DNA from: CAYXDR01 sp046498185
Lineage (GTDB): Bacteria > Desulfobacterota > DSM-4660 > Desulfatiglandales > Desulfatiglandaceae
Direction: 5' to 3'
Assembly: GCA_046498185.1 (NCBI GenBank)
Contig: JAWOBE010000216.1
Coordinates: 1-6,114 of the forward strand
DNA length: 6,114 nucleotides
In this document: positions 1 to 5,783 of the stretch, one piece after another
Position numbering within the stretch: position 1 is the first letter of the stretch
Layout of the letters: each line of letters opens with the position of its first letter
Notes under the pieces: model-generated
What the model was told of the DNA's origin: nothing
The model's input: only the letters and a program-made list of their open reading frames with translations
Database searches by the model: none
Made by a program: the position numbers and the translations under genes

Positions 1-42
1 GTTCTGTCAAGTCGGGAGGTGCCTATTTATCTAATGATTTCA

Positions 43-63
43 ATGCCTTAGGCATCATTTTTT
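43..63 (+). terminator. Possible rho-independent terminator of a gene left of the window
   Basis: ATGCC (43-47) pairs with GGCAT (51-55) around a TTA loop. CA and then six T (58-63) follow. An outer pairing of AATGA (33-37) with TCATT (55-59) could lengthen the stem with a bulge. The stem is short, so this is only a plausible terminator for an upstream plus-strand gene that is not in view. Confidence 0.4.
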
Positions 64-207
64 CATTGGGCTAGTTGCATTTTCCTCCGTCTCCCCATAC
101 CCCCTCGTGTGTATGTGGGAATTCGTCGCCTCACGTGCCGATCTGATATGCGTAGCACGCCATTTCGCGATAGGAGCAAAAGGAACAGAAAAACAGCAAC
201 TTGTCAC

Positions 208-234
208 TTTTTTGAAAAAAAATTCAATTTTTTT
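208..234. other. Phased A/T tracts, probably curved DNA
   Basis: Six T (208-213), eight A (215-222) and seven T (228-234) follow one another with only single G or short TTCAA interruptions. The A tract is flanked by the inverted repeat TTGAA / TTCAA (212-216 and 223-227). Tracts of this kind bend DNA, often lie upstream of promoters, and can act as UP elements or as binding sites for nucleoid proteins. The distance to the deacetylase start (about 230 bases) makes a direct promoter role uncertain. Confidence 0.35.
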
Positions 235-381
235 CGATCCTTATATCGGAGTTCCAGCCAATTATGATTGGTCCCCCTGATGTAAAACAAATATTTAATC
301 GGGGTCGGCGCCGAAAAACTGAAAATCTCGAGTGCAACTCGTCATTGCCAGATCCATGCCTTCATAGAAACCTCTTTTTCG

Positions 382-424
382 TTGACCGCCGTTCTGCTGA
401 TCTGCTACGGTCTTTTGGTATATT
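382..424 (+). promoter_or_regulatory. Candidate promoter of the deacetylase gene
   Basis: TATATT at 419-424 matches five of six positions of a sigma-70 -10 box, but no good -35 box lies 16-18 bases before it. Alternatively, TTGACC at 382-387 is a good -35 box that pairs, with an 18-base spacer, with a weak -10 TACGGT at 406-411 preceded by an extended -10 TG at 403-404. Either would place transcription start shortly before the ribosome binding site at 449. Prediction from base matches only. Confidence 0.3.
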
Positions 425-448
425 CCCGTCAGTTTCAGCTACCCCAAC

Positions 449-455
449 AGGAGGG
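449..455 (+). promoter_or_regulatory. Ribosome binding site that fixes the TTG start of the deacetylase
   Basis: AGGAGGG lies six bases before the TTG at 462. The next in-frame candidates are GTG at 471 (15 bases away) and ATG at 516 (far too distant and inside the conserved first strand of the fold). The ATG at 264 has no comparable site. The spacing therefore selects TTG 462. Confidence 0.7.
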
Positions 456-461
456 ATTTTT

Positions 462-1625
462 TTGGCTCCCGTGAACGTCAAAACAGTCGGCTCTCTGTTT
501 ATATACTCCGAAGAAATGGGCTGGTTCGACTTTGGCCCCGACCACCCGTTCAAGCCGGAACGCGCAGCCAAGACATATGATCTCTGCAACCGCTACGGTG
601 TTCTCAACCAAGACTGGATGCGGGTGCAGCAGCCCAGGTCCATAGACCCAAATCTTCTAACGCTCTTCCACGAACCGGACTACCTGACGCTGTTGGAACA
701 AGCCGGCAGGGGTAAGGTCCAGTTGGAAATGCTCGAAAGAGGCATCGGCACCCAGGACAACCCGATTCTGCCCGGCATTTACGAATGGTCTCTGCTGGCC
801 GCCGGAGGCACCCAGTCGGGAATGGACGCGCTTATGGCCGGGAGTGCTCTGGTCGCTTTCAACCCGGTAGGGGGGTTTCACCACGCCATGCCGGGATATG
901 CCGAGGGATTCTGCTATTTGAACGACATAGCTGTTTCGATCCGCTATGCATTGAACACTTCAAACAATAAAAAAATCGCCTACGTGGACATGGACGCCCA
1001 TCATGGCAACGGCGTACAGCATGCCTTTTACGAAGACCCGCGTGTGCTGGTCGTCTCGGTCCACGAAACAGGCCGAACGTTATACCCATGGTCCGGGTAC
1101 GAAACCGAAATCGGGTCGGGGGACGGAGAAGGGTTCACGATGAATGTACCGCTCGAGCCCGGCTCCGACGACGAGGTTTACGATTATGTGATGACCGGTG
1201 CCGTAATACCCATGCTTGAAAGCTACGCTCCCGACCTTATCGTCGCCGAAATCGGTGCAGACACAATGGTTTCCGACCCGCTCACACATCTGAAACTCAC
1301 CAACAACGGCTACCAGAAGGCATTGAAAAGTATCAAGGCTGTCTGCCCTCGAATCCTTGCCCTCGGGGGAGGCGGCTACGACCTTTACCGCACCGCCCGC
1401 TGCTGGACCCTCGCCTGGGCTATAATGAACGAGGTGCAGCCGGTCGACGAATTTGCCGGCCTTGTAGGAGGAATGATGTTCGGCCCGGAAATGGAGGTCG
1501 GAAGCCTGTATGATCACTCCTATCACACGAGCGGCGAAGTAAAAGAAAAAGCCATGAGCGAGGCGCGCCGCGTCGTCGGGTTTCTGCGGGAAAACGTCCT
1601 TCCGCGGCATAACGCAGCCTGCTGA
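462..1625 (+). CDS. Histone deacetylase family protein (class I HDAC / AcuC-like lysine deacetylase)
   Basis: Predicted zinc-dependent deacetylase of the arginase-deacetylase fold, 387 residues from a TTG start, the usual size for bacterial members. In this numbering the family signatures are GPDHPFKPER (about 25-34), the histidine pair of the charge relay in GGFHHAMPG (His140, His141), zinc ligands Asp178 and His180 in DMDAHHGNG, the third ligand Asp267 in GAD, and the catalytic tyrosine Tyr306 in GGGGY. All catalytic positions are present, so the enzyme should be active; HHGNG replaces the common HHGDG. In Bacillus subtilis AcuC deacetylates acetyl-CoA synthetase, and here acs lies close by on the opposite strand, so Acs is the best-supported substrate (inference). 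Acetylpolyamine or other acyl-lysine substrates remain possible. No signal peptide is visible, so it is probably cytoplasmic. It converges on the MFS gene with 22 bases between stops. Confidence 0.93.
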   Translation: MAPVNVKTVGSLFIYSEEMGWFDFGPDHPFKPERAAKTYDLCNRYGVLNQDWMRVQQPRSIDPNLLTLFHEPDYLTLLEQAGRGKVQLEMLERGIGTQDNPILPGIYEWSLLAAGGTQSGMDALMAGSALVAFNPVGGFHHAMPGYAEGFCYLNDIAVSIRYALNTSNNKKIAYVDMDAHHGNGVQHAFYEDPRVLVVSVHETGRTLYPWSGYETEIGSGDGEGFTMNVPLEPGSDDEVYDYVMTGAVIPMLESYAPDLIVAEIGADTMVSDPLTHLKLTNNGYQKALKSIKAVCPRILALGGGGYDLYRTARCWTLAWAIMNEVQPVDEFAGLVGGMMFGPEMEVGSLYDHSYHTSGEVKEKAMSEARRVVGFLRENVLPRHNAAC

Positions 1626-1647
1626 AACAGTTTATTTACGAATGCAT

Positions 1648-2937
1648 TCAGGCGACAGCCGGTTTCTCCCCGGCTATTTGAACCTGCCCTGTATTTTTTT
1701 CCTTCTTCAGAGCCAGCGTTAGAACGGAGCCTGCAATCAGCAGCACCGCAGCGACAATGAAAGAAGATGTGTATGAACCCGATGAGGCGACAAGCATCTG
1801 CGACATCCTGCCCATCACGAACCCGCCGACTCCCCAGGCTGTAAATACGATCCCGTAGTTGATGCCGAAATTCTTCAACCCCCACATATCCTTTGTGAGT
1901 GACGGGAAAAGGGACAGGTTCGCTCCGTAGTTAAATCCAAGAAACGTGGCGATCAACACGACCAGGAAAGGACTTGAGTTGTCGGAGCCCACAACCGGAA
2001 TCGCCGCCAGCAGCAAAACTGCTTGAAAGAGCAATATCATCATCAACGTGGTCCTGCGCCCGATCCTGTCGGACAAAACACCGGCGAGAATCCGACCGGC
2101 GGCGTTTCCCACCGCCAGAATGGCCACCGCAATGAACGCCGCCTCCCCCATGCTCCGCTGCGCCATGCCGGCCACGCTGCCTATCACCATCAACCCTGCA
2201 CCTGCGCCGATAAAAAAGATACACCAGATAATATAAAAAGAGCCTTTCCTGAACACTTCGGATGGCTTCGCATCCAGACTGCCTCTTCCGAATGCACCGG
2301 CCTGTACCGAGGAACCCGTCGGCCGGCTGAATTCGTGGCCCGGTGGAGGGTTCACGAGAAACATCGATAGCCCGCAAACCACCACCAGGAAAGCCACCCC
2401 GAAAAACAGCATCGATTTTTGAAGCCCCCAGCTTCCCACCATATACGTGGAAATCGGGGCGATATAAACAGAAGCCAGCCCGAATCCGGCGACAACCACG
2501 CCCGCTATCAGGCCCGTCTTTTCCGGCGGGAACCATTTAAGCGCGGGCGGGGTGGCCGCCGCGTAGCCGAAGCCGATGCCGGCGCCTGCAAGAAGCCCAA
2601 AGCCGAGCAGCCATATGACATAGCTGGTGGTCAAGGAAACCCATATGAACCCGATTCCCACAAGGAGCCCACCGATAAAGGCCGTTATCCTGGGGCCGAA
2701 CCTATCCTGGATGCGCCCTGCCAGCACCGTGGCGAAAGCAAAAACGATGCAGCAGACCGCATAAGGATCGTTCAACGCGGAAGCCTTCCAGTCGAATGCG
2801 CCGGGGCCGCCCCGCTGGATGGAATCGGCTATCGCACCTTTCATGATGCTCCAGGTGTAAAGAATTCCCAATGCCAGGTTTATACCCGTGCCGCTCAATG
2901 TTACGATCCAGCCACGTCTTACAGCCGCCGTTGCCAT
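1648..2937 (-). CDS. MFS permease of the oxalate/formate antiporter (OFA) family, probable monocarboxylate transporter
   Basis: A 429-residue membrane protein with about twelve hydrophobic segments and a central hydrophilic loop near 195-230. The MFS loop 2-3 motif is seen as GRIQDRFGPR (74-83) and is repeated in the second half as GVLSDRIGRR (286-295), as expected from the two-fold MFS architecture. The segments NLALGILYTWS (20-30), ATPPALKWFPPEKTGLIAG (128-146) and the run FNYGANLSLFPSLTKD to GINYG (335-362) are typical of OFA-type carriers, which move small carboxylates such as oxalate, formate or pyruvate. Substrate cannot be read from sequence. Position directly after acs, 38 bases apart and on the same strand, favours acetate or another monocarboxylate (inference). 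The ATG start has GGAGGA seven bases before it (2945-2950). The last residues overlap a hairpin that may serve as a terminator. Confidence 0.9.
   Translation of the reverse strand: MATAAVRRGWIVTLSGTGINLALGILYTWSIMKGAIADSIQRGGPGAFDWKASALNDPYAVCCIVFAFATVLAGRIQDRFGPRITAFIGGLLVGIGFIWVSLTTSYVIWLLGFGLLAGAGIGFGYAAATPPALKWFPPEKTGLIAGVVVAGFGLASVYIAPISTYMVGSWGLQKSMLFFGVAFLVVVCGLSMFLVNPPPGHEFSRPTGSSVQAGAFGRGSLDAKPSEVFRKGSFYIIWCIFFIGAGAGLMVIGSVAGMAQRSMGEAAFIAVAILAVGNAAGRILAGVLSDRIGRRTTLMMILLFQAVLLLAAIPVVGSDNSSPFLVVLIATFLGFNYGANLSLFPSLTKDMWGLKNFGINYGIVFTAWGVGGFVMGRMSQMLVASSGSYTSSFIVAAVLLIAGSVLTLALKKEKNTGQVQIAGEKPAVA
1657..1675. terminator. Hairpin at the convergent gene junction
   Basis: AGCCGG (1657-1662) pairs with CCGGCT (1670-1675) around a seven-base loop. 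It lies 32 bases after the deacetylase stop and inside the last codons of the MFS gene. No real T run follows on either strand, so it may only weaken transcription from the deacetylase side. No better terminator is visible between the two stop codons. Confidence 0.3.
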
Positions 2938-2975
2938 ATTGTCTTCCTCCCACGGTGTGCCGGCGCCGCCAGCCT
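2938..2975 (-). promoter_or_regulatory. Short acs-permease intergenic spacer with ribosome binding site
   Basis: The 38-base gap is GC-rich around 2957-2972 and contains a GGCGCC palindrome, followed by the permease ribosome binding site (complement of 2945-2950). There is no T run after the GC-rich part and no recognisable promoter, which supports co-transcription of the two genes. Confidence 0.5.
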
Positions 2976-4955
2976 TTATTGCCTTCCCCCTACCAGCCGG
3001 TCCACGACATCCGGATCCGCCAGCGTACTGGTATCCCCCAGCTGGTCAATCTGCCCTTCGGCGATTTTCCGAAGTATCCGCCTCATGATCTTGCCGCTCC
3101 GGGTTTTCGGAAGTGCATTCGTGAAGTGAATCTTATCCGGTGATGCGATAGGTCCGATCTCCTTCCGAACGTGCTTCACCAATTCCTTCTTCATCTCTTC
3201 GGAAGGTTCGAAACCGTCCTTCAGCGTCACGAACGCGTATATCCCCTGGCCCTTCACATCGTGGGGGAATCCCACGACGGCGGCCTCGGTCACCGCCTCG
3301 TGGGCCACCAGAGAGCTTTCCACCTCCGCGGTTCCCATCCTGTGGCCGCTCACGTTTATCACATCGTCCACCCTGCCCATGAGCCAGAAGTATCCGTCCT
3401 CATCCGTGCGCGCGCCGTCGCCGGAAAAATAATAACCCGGATGATCCTCGAAATACTGCTTCTTGAACCTCTCCGGATCGCCATACACGGTGCGCATCAT
3501 GCCGGGCCAGGATTTCGCAATGCACAGATGCCCGCCTTCGTTGGGGCCGGCCTCGGAGCCGTCCTGGCGGACAATTTTCGGGACAACCCCGAAGAAAGGC
3601 AGAGCCGCCGAACCAGGCTTCATGCGCATCGCTCCTGGAATCGGGGTGATCATGTGGCCCCCTGTCTCCGTCTGCCACCAGGTATCCACGATAGGGCACC
3701 GCCCGCCGCCGACCACCTCGTAATACCACATCCATGCTTCCGGATTGATCGGCTCCCCGACACTTCCCAGGAGCCTCAAGGTACTCAGGTCATGTTTTTT
3801 GATCCATTCATCCCCGTTCCTCATGATGGCCCGGATTGCCGTGGGCGCGGTGTAGAAGATATTGACGCCGTATCTTTCAACAATTTCCCAGAAACGATCC
3901 GGCTCCGGATAATTGGGCACGCCTTCAAACATCAATGAAGTCGCCCCCATCCCCAGCGGCCCGTACACGATGTAACTGTGCCCCGTGACCCATCCGATGT
4001 CCGCCGTACACCAATAGACATCTTCGTCCCTGCAGTCGAACACGTATTTCATGGTCATGATGCAGTGGAGCAGGTAGCCGGCGGTCGTGTGCAGAACACC
4101 TTTGGGTTTTCCGGTGGAACCGCTCGTATAAAGGATGAAAAGGGGATCTTCTGCGTCCATGGGCTCAGGGTCGCATTTCGGAGACGCATCCCTCATCAGT
4201 TCGTGCCACCAAGAATCCCTCCCATCCACCATATTCGTCTCTTTTTCGACGCGGCTCACAACCACGCATTGTTTGACGCTTGGGCACGATTCCAGCGCCG
4301 CATCGGCGTTTTTCTTCGTGTCGAGCAGCCTCCCGGAACGATATCCATAGTTACAGGTGATCAGGGTTTCGGCCTCGCAGTCTATGATCCTGTCTTTAAG
4401 GGCGTCGGCGCTGAAACCACCGAAAACGATGCTGTGGACTGCTCCTATCCGTGCGCAGGCGAGCATCGCCACCGGAAGCTCCGGGATCATCGGCAGATAA
4501 ATCGCCACACGGTCACCCTTTTTAACCCCGAAACCCTTCAGCACATTCGCGAATTTGCATACCTCACGGTGCAGTTCCTGGTAGGTGTAGGTGCGGGACT
4601 CTTCGATAGGCTCACCCTGGAATATCAATGCAGCTTTGTTTTTCCGCCAGGTGTTCAAATGACGGTCGAGACAGTTGTACGAAACATTCAGTTTTCCGCC
4701 GGCGAAATACCGAATGAATATGTCATCCCTGAAACTGAACTCTTCGACCGGGCCATCCCATTTCTTGAACCAGTCGAGTTCTTTTACCGCCATCTCACCC
4801 CAAAAGCCGCTGGGATCGCTTATTGAGCGCTCGTACATGCGTTCATAGTCCTCAAGGGCTTTCAATCTCGCGTTTTCGACGAACTCGGAATAAGGATCAA
4901 AAACTCTTTTCTCCGCATAAACAGATTCGAACTGACTCCCTTTGGTGTCATTCAT
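2976..4955 (-). CDS. acs: Acetyl-CoA synthetase, AMP-forming (acetate-CoA ligase)
   Basis: Activates acetate with ATP to acetyl-AMP and then to acetyl-CoA in the cytoplasm. The 659-residue length is normal for full Acs. Visible motifs are the nucleotide loop YTSGSTGKPKG (276-286), GSVGEPINPEAW (397-408), DTWWQTETGG (424-433), the hinge and signature region SGDGARTDEDGYFWLMGR (511-528), and PKTRSGK (616-622). Relative to Salmonella Acs the numbering shifts by 13. Acetate-pocket residues Val310, Thr311, Val386 and Trp414 are all matched (Val323, Thr324, Val399, Trp427), which supports acetate rather than a longer acid. Lys622 corresponds to Lys609, whose acetylation by Pat-type enzymes shuts the enzyme off and whose deacetylation restores it. 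The ATG start has AAGGAG six bases upstream (4962-4967). It is the first gene of an acs-permease transcript. No frameshift or truncation is seen. Confidence 0.97.
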   Translation of the reverse strand: MNDTKGSQFESVYAEKRVFDPYSEFVENARLKALEDYERMYERSISDPSGFWGEMAVKELDWFKKWDGPVEEFSFRDDIFIRYFAGGKLNVSYNCLDRHLNTWRKNKAALIFQGEPIEESRTYTYQELHREVCKFANVLKGFGVKKGDRVAIYLPMIPELPVAMLACARIGAVHSIVFGGFSADALKDRIIDCEAETLITCNYGYRSGRLLDTKKNADAALESCPSVKQCVVVSRVEKETNMVDGRDSWWHELMRDASPKCDPEPMDAEDPLFILYTSGSTGKPKGVLHTTAGYLLHCIMTMKYVFDCRDEDVYWCTADIGWVTGHSYIVYGPLGMGATSLMFEGVPNYPEPDRFWEIVERYGVNIFYTAPTAIRAIMRNGDEWIKKHDLSTLRLLGSVGEPINPEAWMWYYEVVGGGRCPIVDTWWQTETGGHMITPIPGAMRMKPGSAALPFFGVVPKIVRQDGSEAGPNEGGHLCIAKSWPGMMRTVYGDPERFKKQYFEDHPGYYFSGDGARTDEDGYFWLMGRVDDVINVSGHRMGTAEVESSLVAHEAVTEAAVVGFPHDVKGQGIYAFVTLKDGFEPSEEMKKELVKHVRKEIGPIASPDKIHFTNALPKTRSGKIMRRILRKIAEGQIDQLGDTSTLADPDVVDRLVGGRQ

Positions 4956-4988
4956 ATCATTCTCCTTATATAAAAGTCGTTTGTATTT

Positions 4989-5022
4989 ATCATATAATAC
5001 TTAAAACACTTCTGTTAGAAAA
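4989..5022 (-). promoter_or_regulatory. Candidate acs promoter, AT-rich
   Basis: On the minus strand TATTAT (complement of 4994-4999) and the overlapping TATGAT (complement of 4989-4994) each match five of six positions of a -10 box. At 17 bases upstream only TTTTCT (complement of 5017-5022) is available as a -35 box, which is poor and suggests an activator-dependent promoter. No GG-N10-GC element typical of sigma-54 was found here. Confidence 0.3.
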
Positions 5023-5041
5023 GATAGAAAAATAATCTTTT
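5019..5041. promoter_or_regulatory. Inverted repeat upstream of acs, possible operator
   Basis: AAAAGAT (5019-5025) and ATCTTTT (5035-5041) form a perfect seven-base inverted repeat with a nine-base spacer. It overlaps or lies just upstream of the expected -35 region of acs, a suitable place for a dimeric regulator. AT-rich repeats arise easily by chance, so support is limited. Confidence 0.3.
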
Positions 5042-5080
5042 ATTTAAATGATTCAGGATAATTTTACCCCTCGGAAAGGC

Positions 5081-5102
5081 TGATTGTCCATCGGGACAAT
5101 CA
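5081..5102. promoter_or_regulatory. Perfect 9-bp inverted repeat, operator or hairpin
   Basis: TGATTGTCC (5081-5089) and GGACAATCA (5094-5102) are perfect complements around ATCG. A stem of nine with a four-base loop could form in RNA, or the 22-base element could bind a dimeric regulator. TTGTCC inside the left arm could also act as a -35 box, with TTTAAG at 5107-5112 as a weak -10 box (17-base spacer), which would put the operator over a crcB-direction promoter. Confidence 0.45.
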
Positions 5103-5112
5103 TGATTTTAAG

Positions 5113-5127
5113 TAAGGAAATTCCTTA
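5113..5127. promoter_or_regulatory. Perfect 7+1+7 palindrome
   Basis: TAAGGAA (5113-5119) and TTCCTTA (5121-5127) are perfect complements around one A. The one-base centre makes a protein-binding site more likely than an RNA hairpin. It lies ten bases after the 9-bp inverted repeat, one of three such elements in a row. Confidence 0.35.
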
Positions 5128-5137
5128 TTTTTAAAAA

Positions 5138-5150
5138 CCTGTGTCACAGG
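5138..5150. promoter_or_regulatory. Perfect 6+1+6 palindrome
   Basis: CCTGTG (5138-5143) and CACAGG (5145-5150) are perfect complements around one T. The GTG..CAC core recalls half-sites of CRP/FNR-type regulators, but the spacing (one base, not six) does not fit that family, so I assign no regulator. Confidence 0.3.
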
Positions 5151-5173
5151 GGGAAGCGGAAAAAGGATTATGA

Positions 5174-5305
5174 TTGATCATCGGGCGGTGGAAGTGTCAA
5201 AATAAAATTTTGGCGAATTTTGGAACAACTCCGCTTATCCACCGGGCAATGGAAGCTGGCCTGAAGGTGGAGGAGGAGAAAATCGTTATTGGCGCTGGGG
5301 TTTGA
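5174..5305 (+). pseudogene. Short open frame of unknown nature, possibly a gene remnant
   Basis: From a TTG at 5174 a 43-codon frame runs to TGA at 5303. Its second half reads like real protein (NFGTTPLIHRAMEAGLK followed by VEEEKIVIGAGV), with normal codon use and balanced composition, but I cannot assign it to a family. No ATG opens it and the ribosome binding site is poor. After the TGA the same frame stays open into crcB through an acidic stretch. It could be the tail of a decayed gene, a leader peptide, or chance. Low confidence. Confidence 0.2.
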
Positions 5306-5320
5306 TTGCATGACGCTTTC

Positions 5321-5350
5321 GACCCCGATAGCGATACCGACGCCGACCCC
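5321..5350. repeat. Five imperfect GAYNCC hexamers
   Basis: GACCCC, GATAGC, GATACC, GACGCC and GACCCC follow each other without gaps, giving the consensus GAYNCC with one deviation (GATAGC). Translated in the crcB frame they yield an Asp-rich run (DPDSDTDADP). This looks like low-complexity intergenic repeat rather than protein, and argues against extending crcB upstream of 5390. Confidence 0.5.
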
Positions 5351-5389
5351 GGAAAAGAGGAAATCGCGGATGGAGAACAGGGAAAAATC

Positions 5390-5773
5390 ATGACTTTGAA
5401 ACATATACTCCTGGTGATGTTGGGCGGAGGATTGGGCGCTGCCAGCCGATATACAATCAGTTTAGTTTCCGCCAAGTGCTGGGGAGTCAATTTTCCCTGG
5501 GGCACATTGGTGGTGAACCTGGCGGGCTGCTTCCTGATAGGTTTGCTTTTTGCGCTGGCCGAGCGCAGCCGGCTGCTGGGCCCTGATCTGCGCCTGCTTT
5601 TGATCACCGGATATCTCGGTGCACTTACCACGTTTTCCACGTTTGCGCTGGAAACCGTGAACTCCGGATTTCCGCTGATGACGCTGCGGCCCTTTATCAA
5701 CATCCTGGCCAACAACGTGGGCGGCCTGAGCCTGACCTTGTTCGGGCTCTGGCTGGGCGGGCTTATCAAATAG
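5390..5773 (+). CDS. crcB: Fluoride ion channel CrcB (Fluc)
   Basis: Small inner-membrane protein that forms dual-topology dimers and lets fluoride leave the cell, protecting enzymes such as enolase and pyrophosphatase. The 127 residues match the family length. Four hydrophobic segments are visible (about 4-26, 37-57, 66-90 and 100-124). Signatures are GGGLGAASRY (12-21) with the conserved Arg20, GTLVVNLAGCFLIG (38-51) with pore Asn43, and TGYLGALTTFSTF (73-85), which holds the central sodium-site segment and the Phe82/Phe85 fluoride-path rings. The ATG at 5390 was chosen over an upstream frame because AGGG at 5379-5382 is well spaced, the family starts here, and the upstream codons are repeat. 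The stop codon TAG overlaps the ribosome binding site of the DUF190 gene. No fluoride riboswitch was recognised upstream. Confidence 0.95.
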   Translation: MTLKHILLVMLGGGLGAASRYTISLVSAKCWGVNFPWGTLVVNLAGCFLIGLLFALAERSRLLGPDLRLLLITGYLGALTTFSTFALETVNSGFPLMTLRPFINILANNVGGLSLTLFGLWLGGLIK

Positions 5774-5783
5774 GAGGGCGACA

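Larger units (their letters stand above)
1..461. other. Non-coding leader region upstream of the deacetylase gene
   Basis: I find no convincing gene in this stretch. It holds a hairpin with a T run near the left edge (43-63), A/T tracts at 208-234 that are likely to bend the DNA, and the probable promoter and ribosome binding site of the deacetylase gene. The deacetylase reading frame stays open back to an ATG at 264, but the 66 residues it would add are rich in Arg, Ser and Pro. They do not resemble the start of the HDAC fold and have no ribosome binding site in front of them, so I treat 264-461 as untranslated. Confidence 0.6.
4956..5389. other. Intergenic control region between divergent acs and crcB
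   Basis: The 434 bases separate the acs start (minus strand) from the crcB start (plus strand). From left to right the region holds the acs ribosome binding site, a very AT-rich acs leader, an inverted repeat at 5019-5041, three palindromes packed into 5081-5150, a short open frame at 5174-5305 with a tandem AATTTTGG repeat and a CGGGC..TGGAAG repeat, a run of GAYNCC hexamers at 5321-5350, and the crcB ribosome binding site. CGGGCGGTGGAAG (5182-5194) recurs as CGGGCAATGGAAG (5243-5255), matching at 11 of 13 positions. AATTTTGG occurs at 5206-5213 and again at 5216-5223. Confidence 0.6.

Noticed and set aside
264..461. N-terminal 66-residue extension of the deacetylase from ATG 264
   Set aside because: No ribosome binding site, no HDAC similarity, odd composition, and a well-placed TTG start exists at 462.
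1080..1610. 176-residue minus-strand frame opposite the deacetylase
   Set aside because: Antisense shadow of a gene with all catalytic motifs in the plus frame.
1931..3129. Other-frame open readings (201, 115 and 236 residues) over the permease and acs 3' end
   Set aside because: Low-quality composition and full overlap with the clear permease gene.
3171..4826. Long plus-strand open frames (255 and 282 residues) opposite acs
   Set aside because: His/Arg/Pro-rich antisense shadows of a well-conserved acs gene; no family features.
5219..5236. Possible sigma-54 promoter (TGGAAC...CCGC) before crcB
   Set aside because: The GG to GC spacing is nine and not ten bases, and the consensus TTGC part is absent.
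5206..5302. Integron attC-like site suggested by short repeats
   Set aside because: No paired core sites (GTTRRRY / RYYYAAC) in the right arrangement and no integrase.
5306..5389. 28-residue N-terminal extension of crcB
   Set aside because: Encoded by the hexamer repeat, very acidic, no start codon with a ribosome binding site, and CrcB homologues begin at the ATG at 5390.
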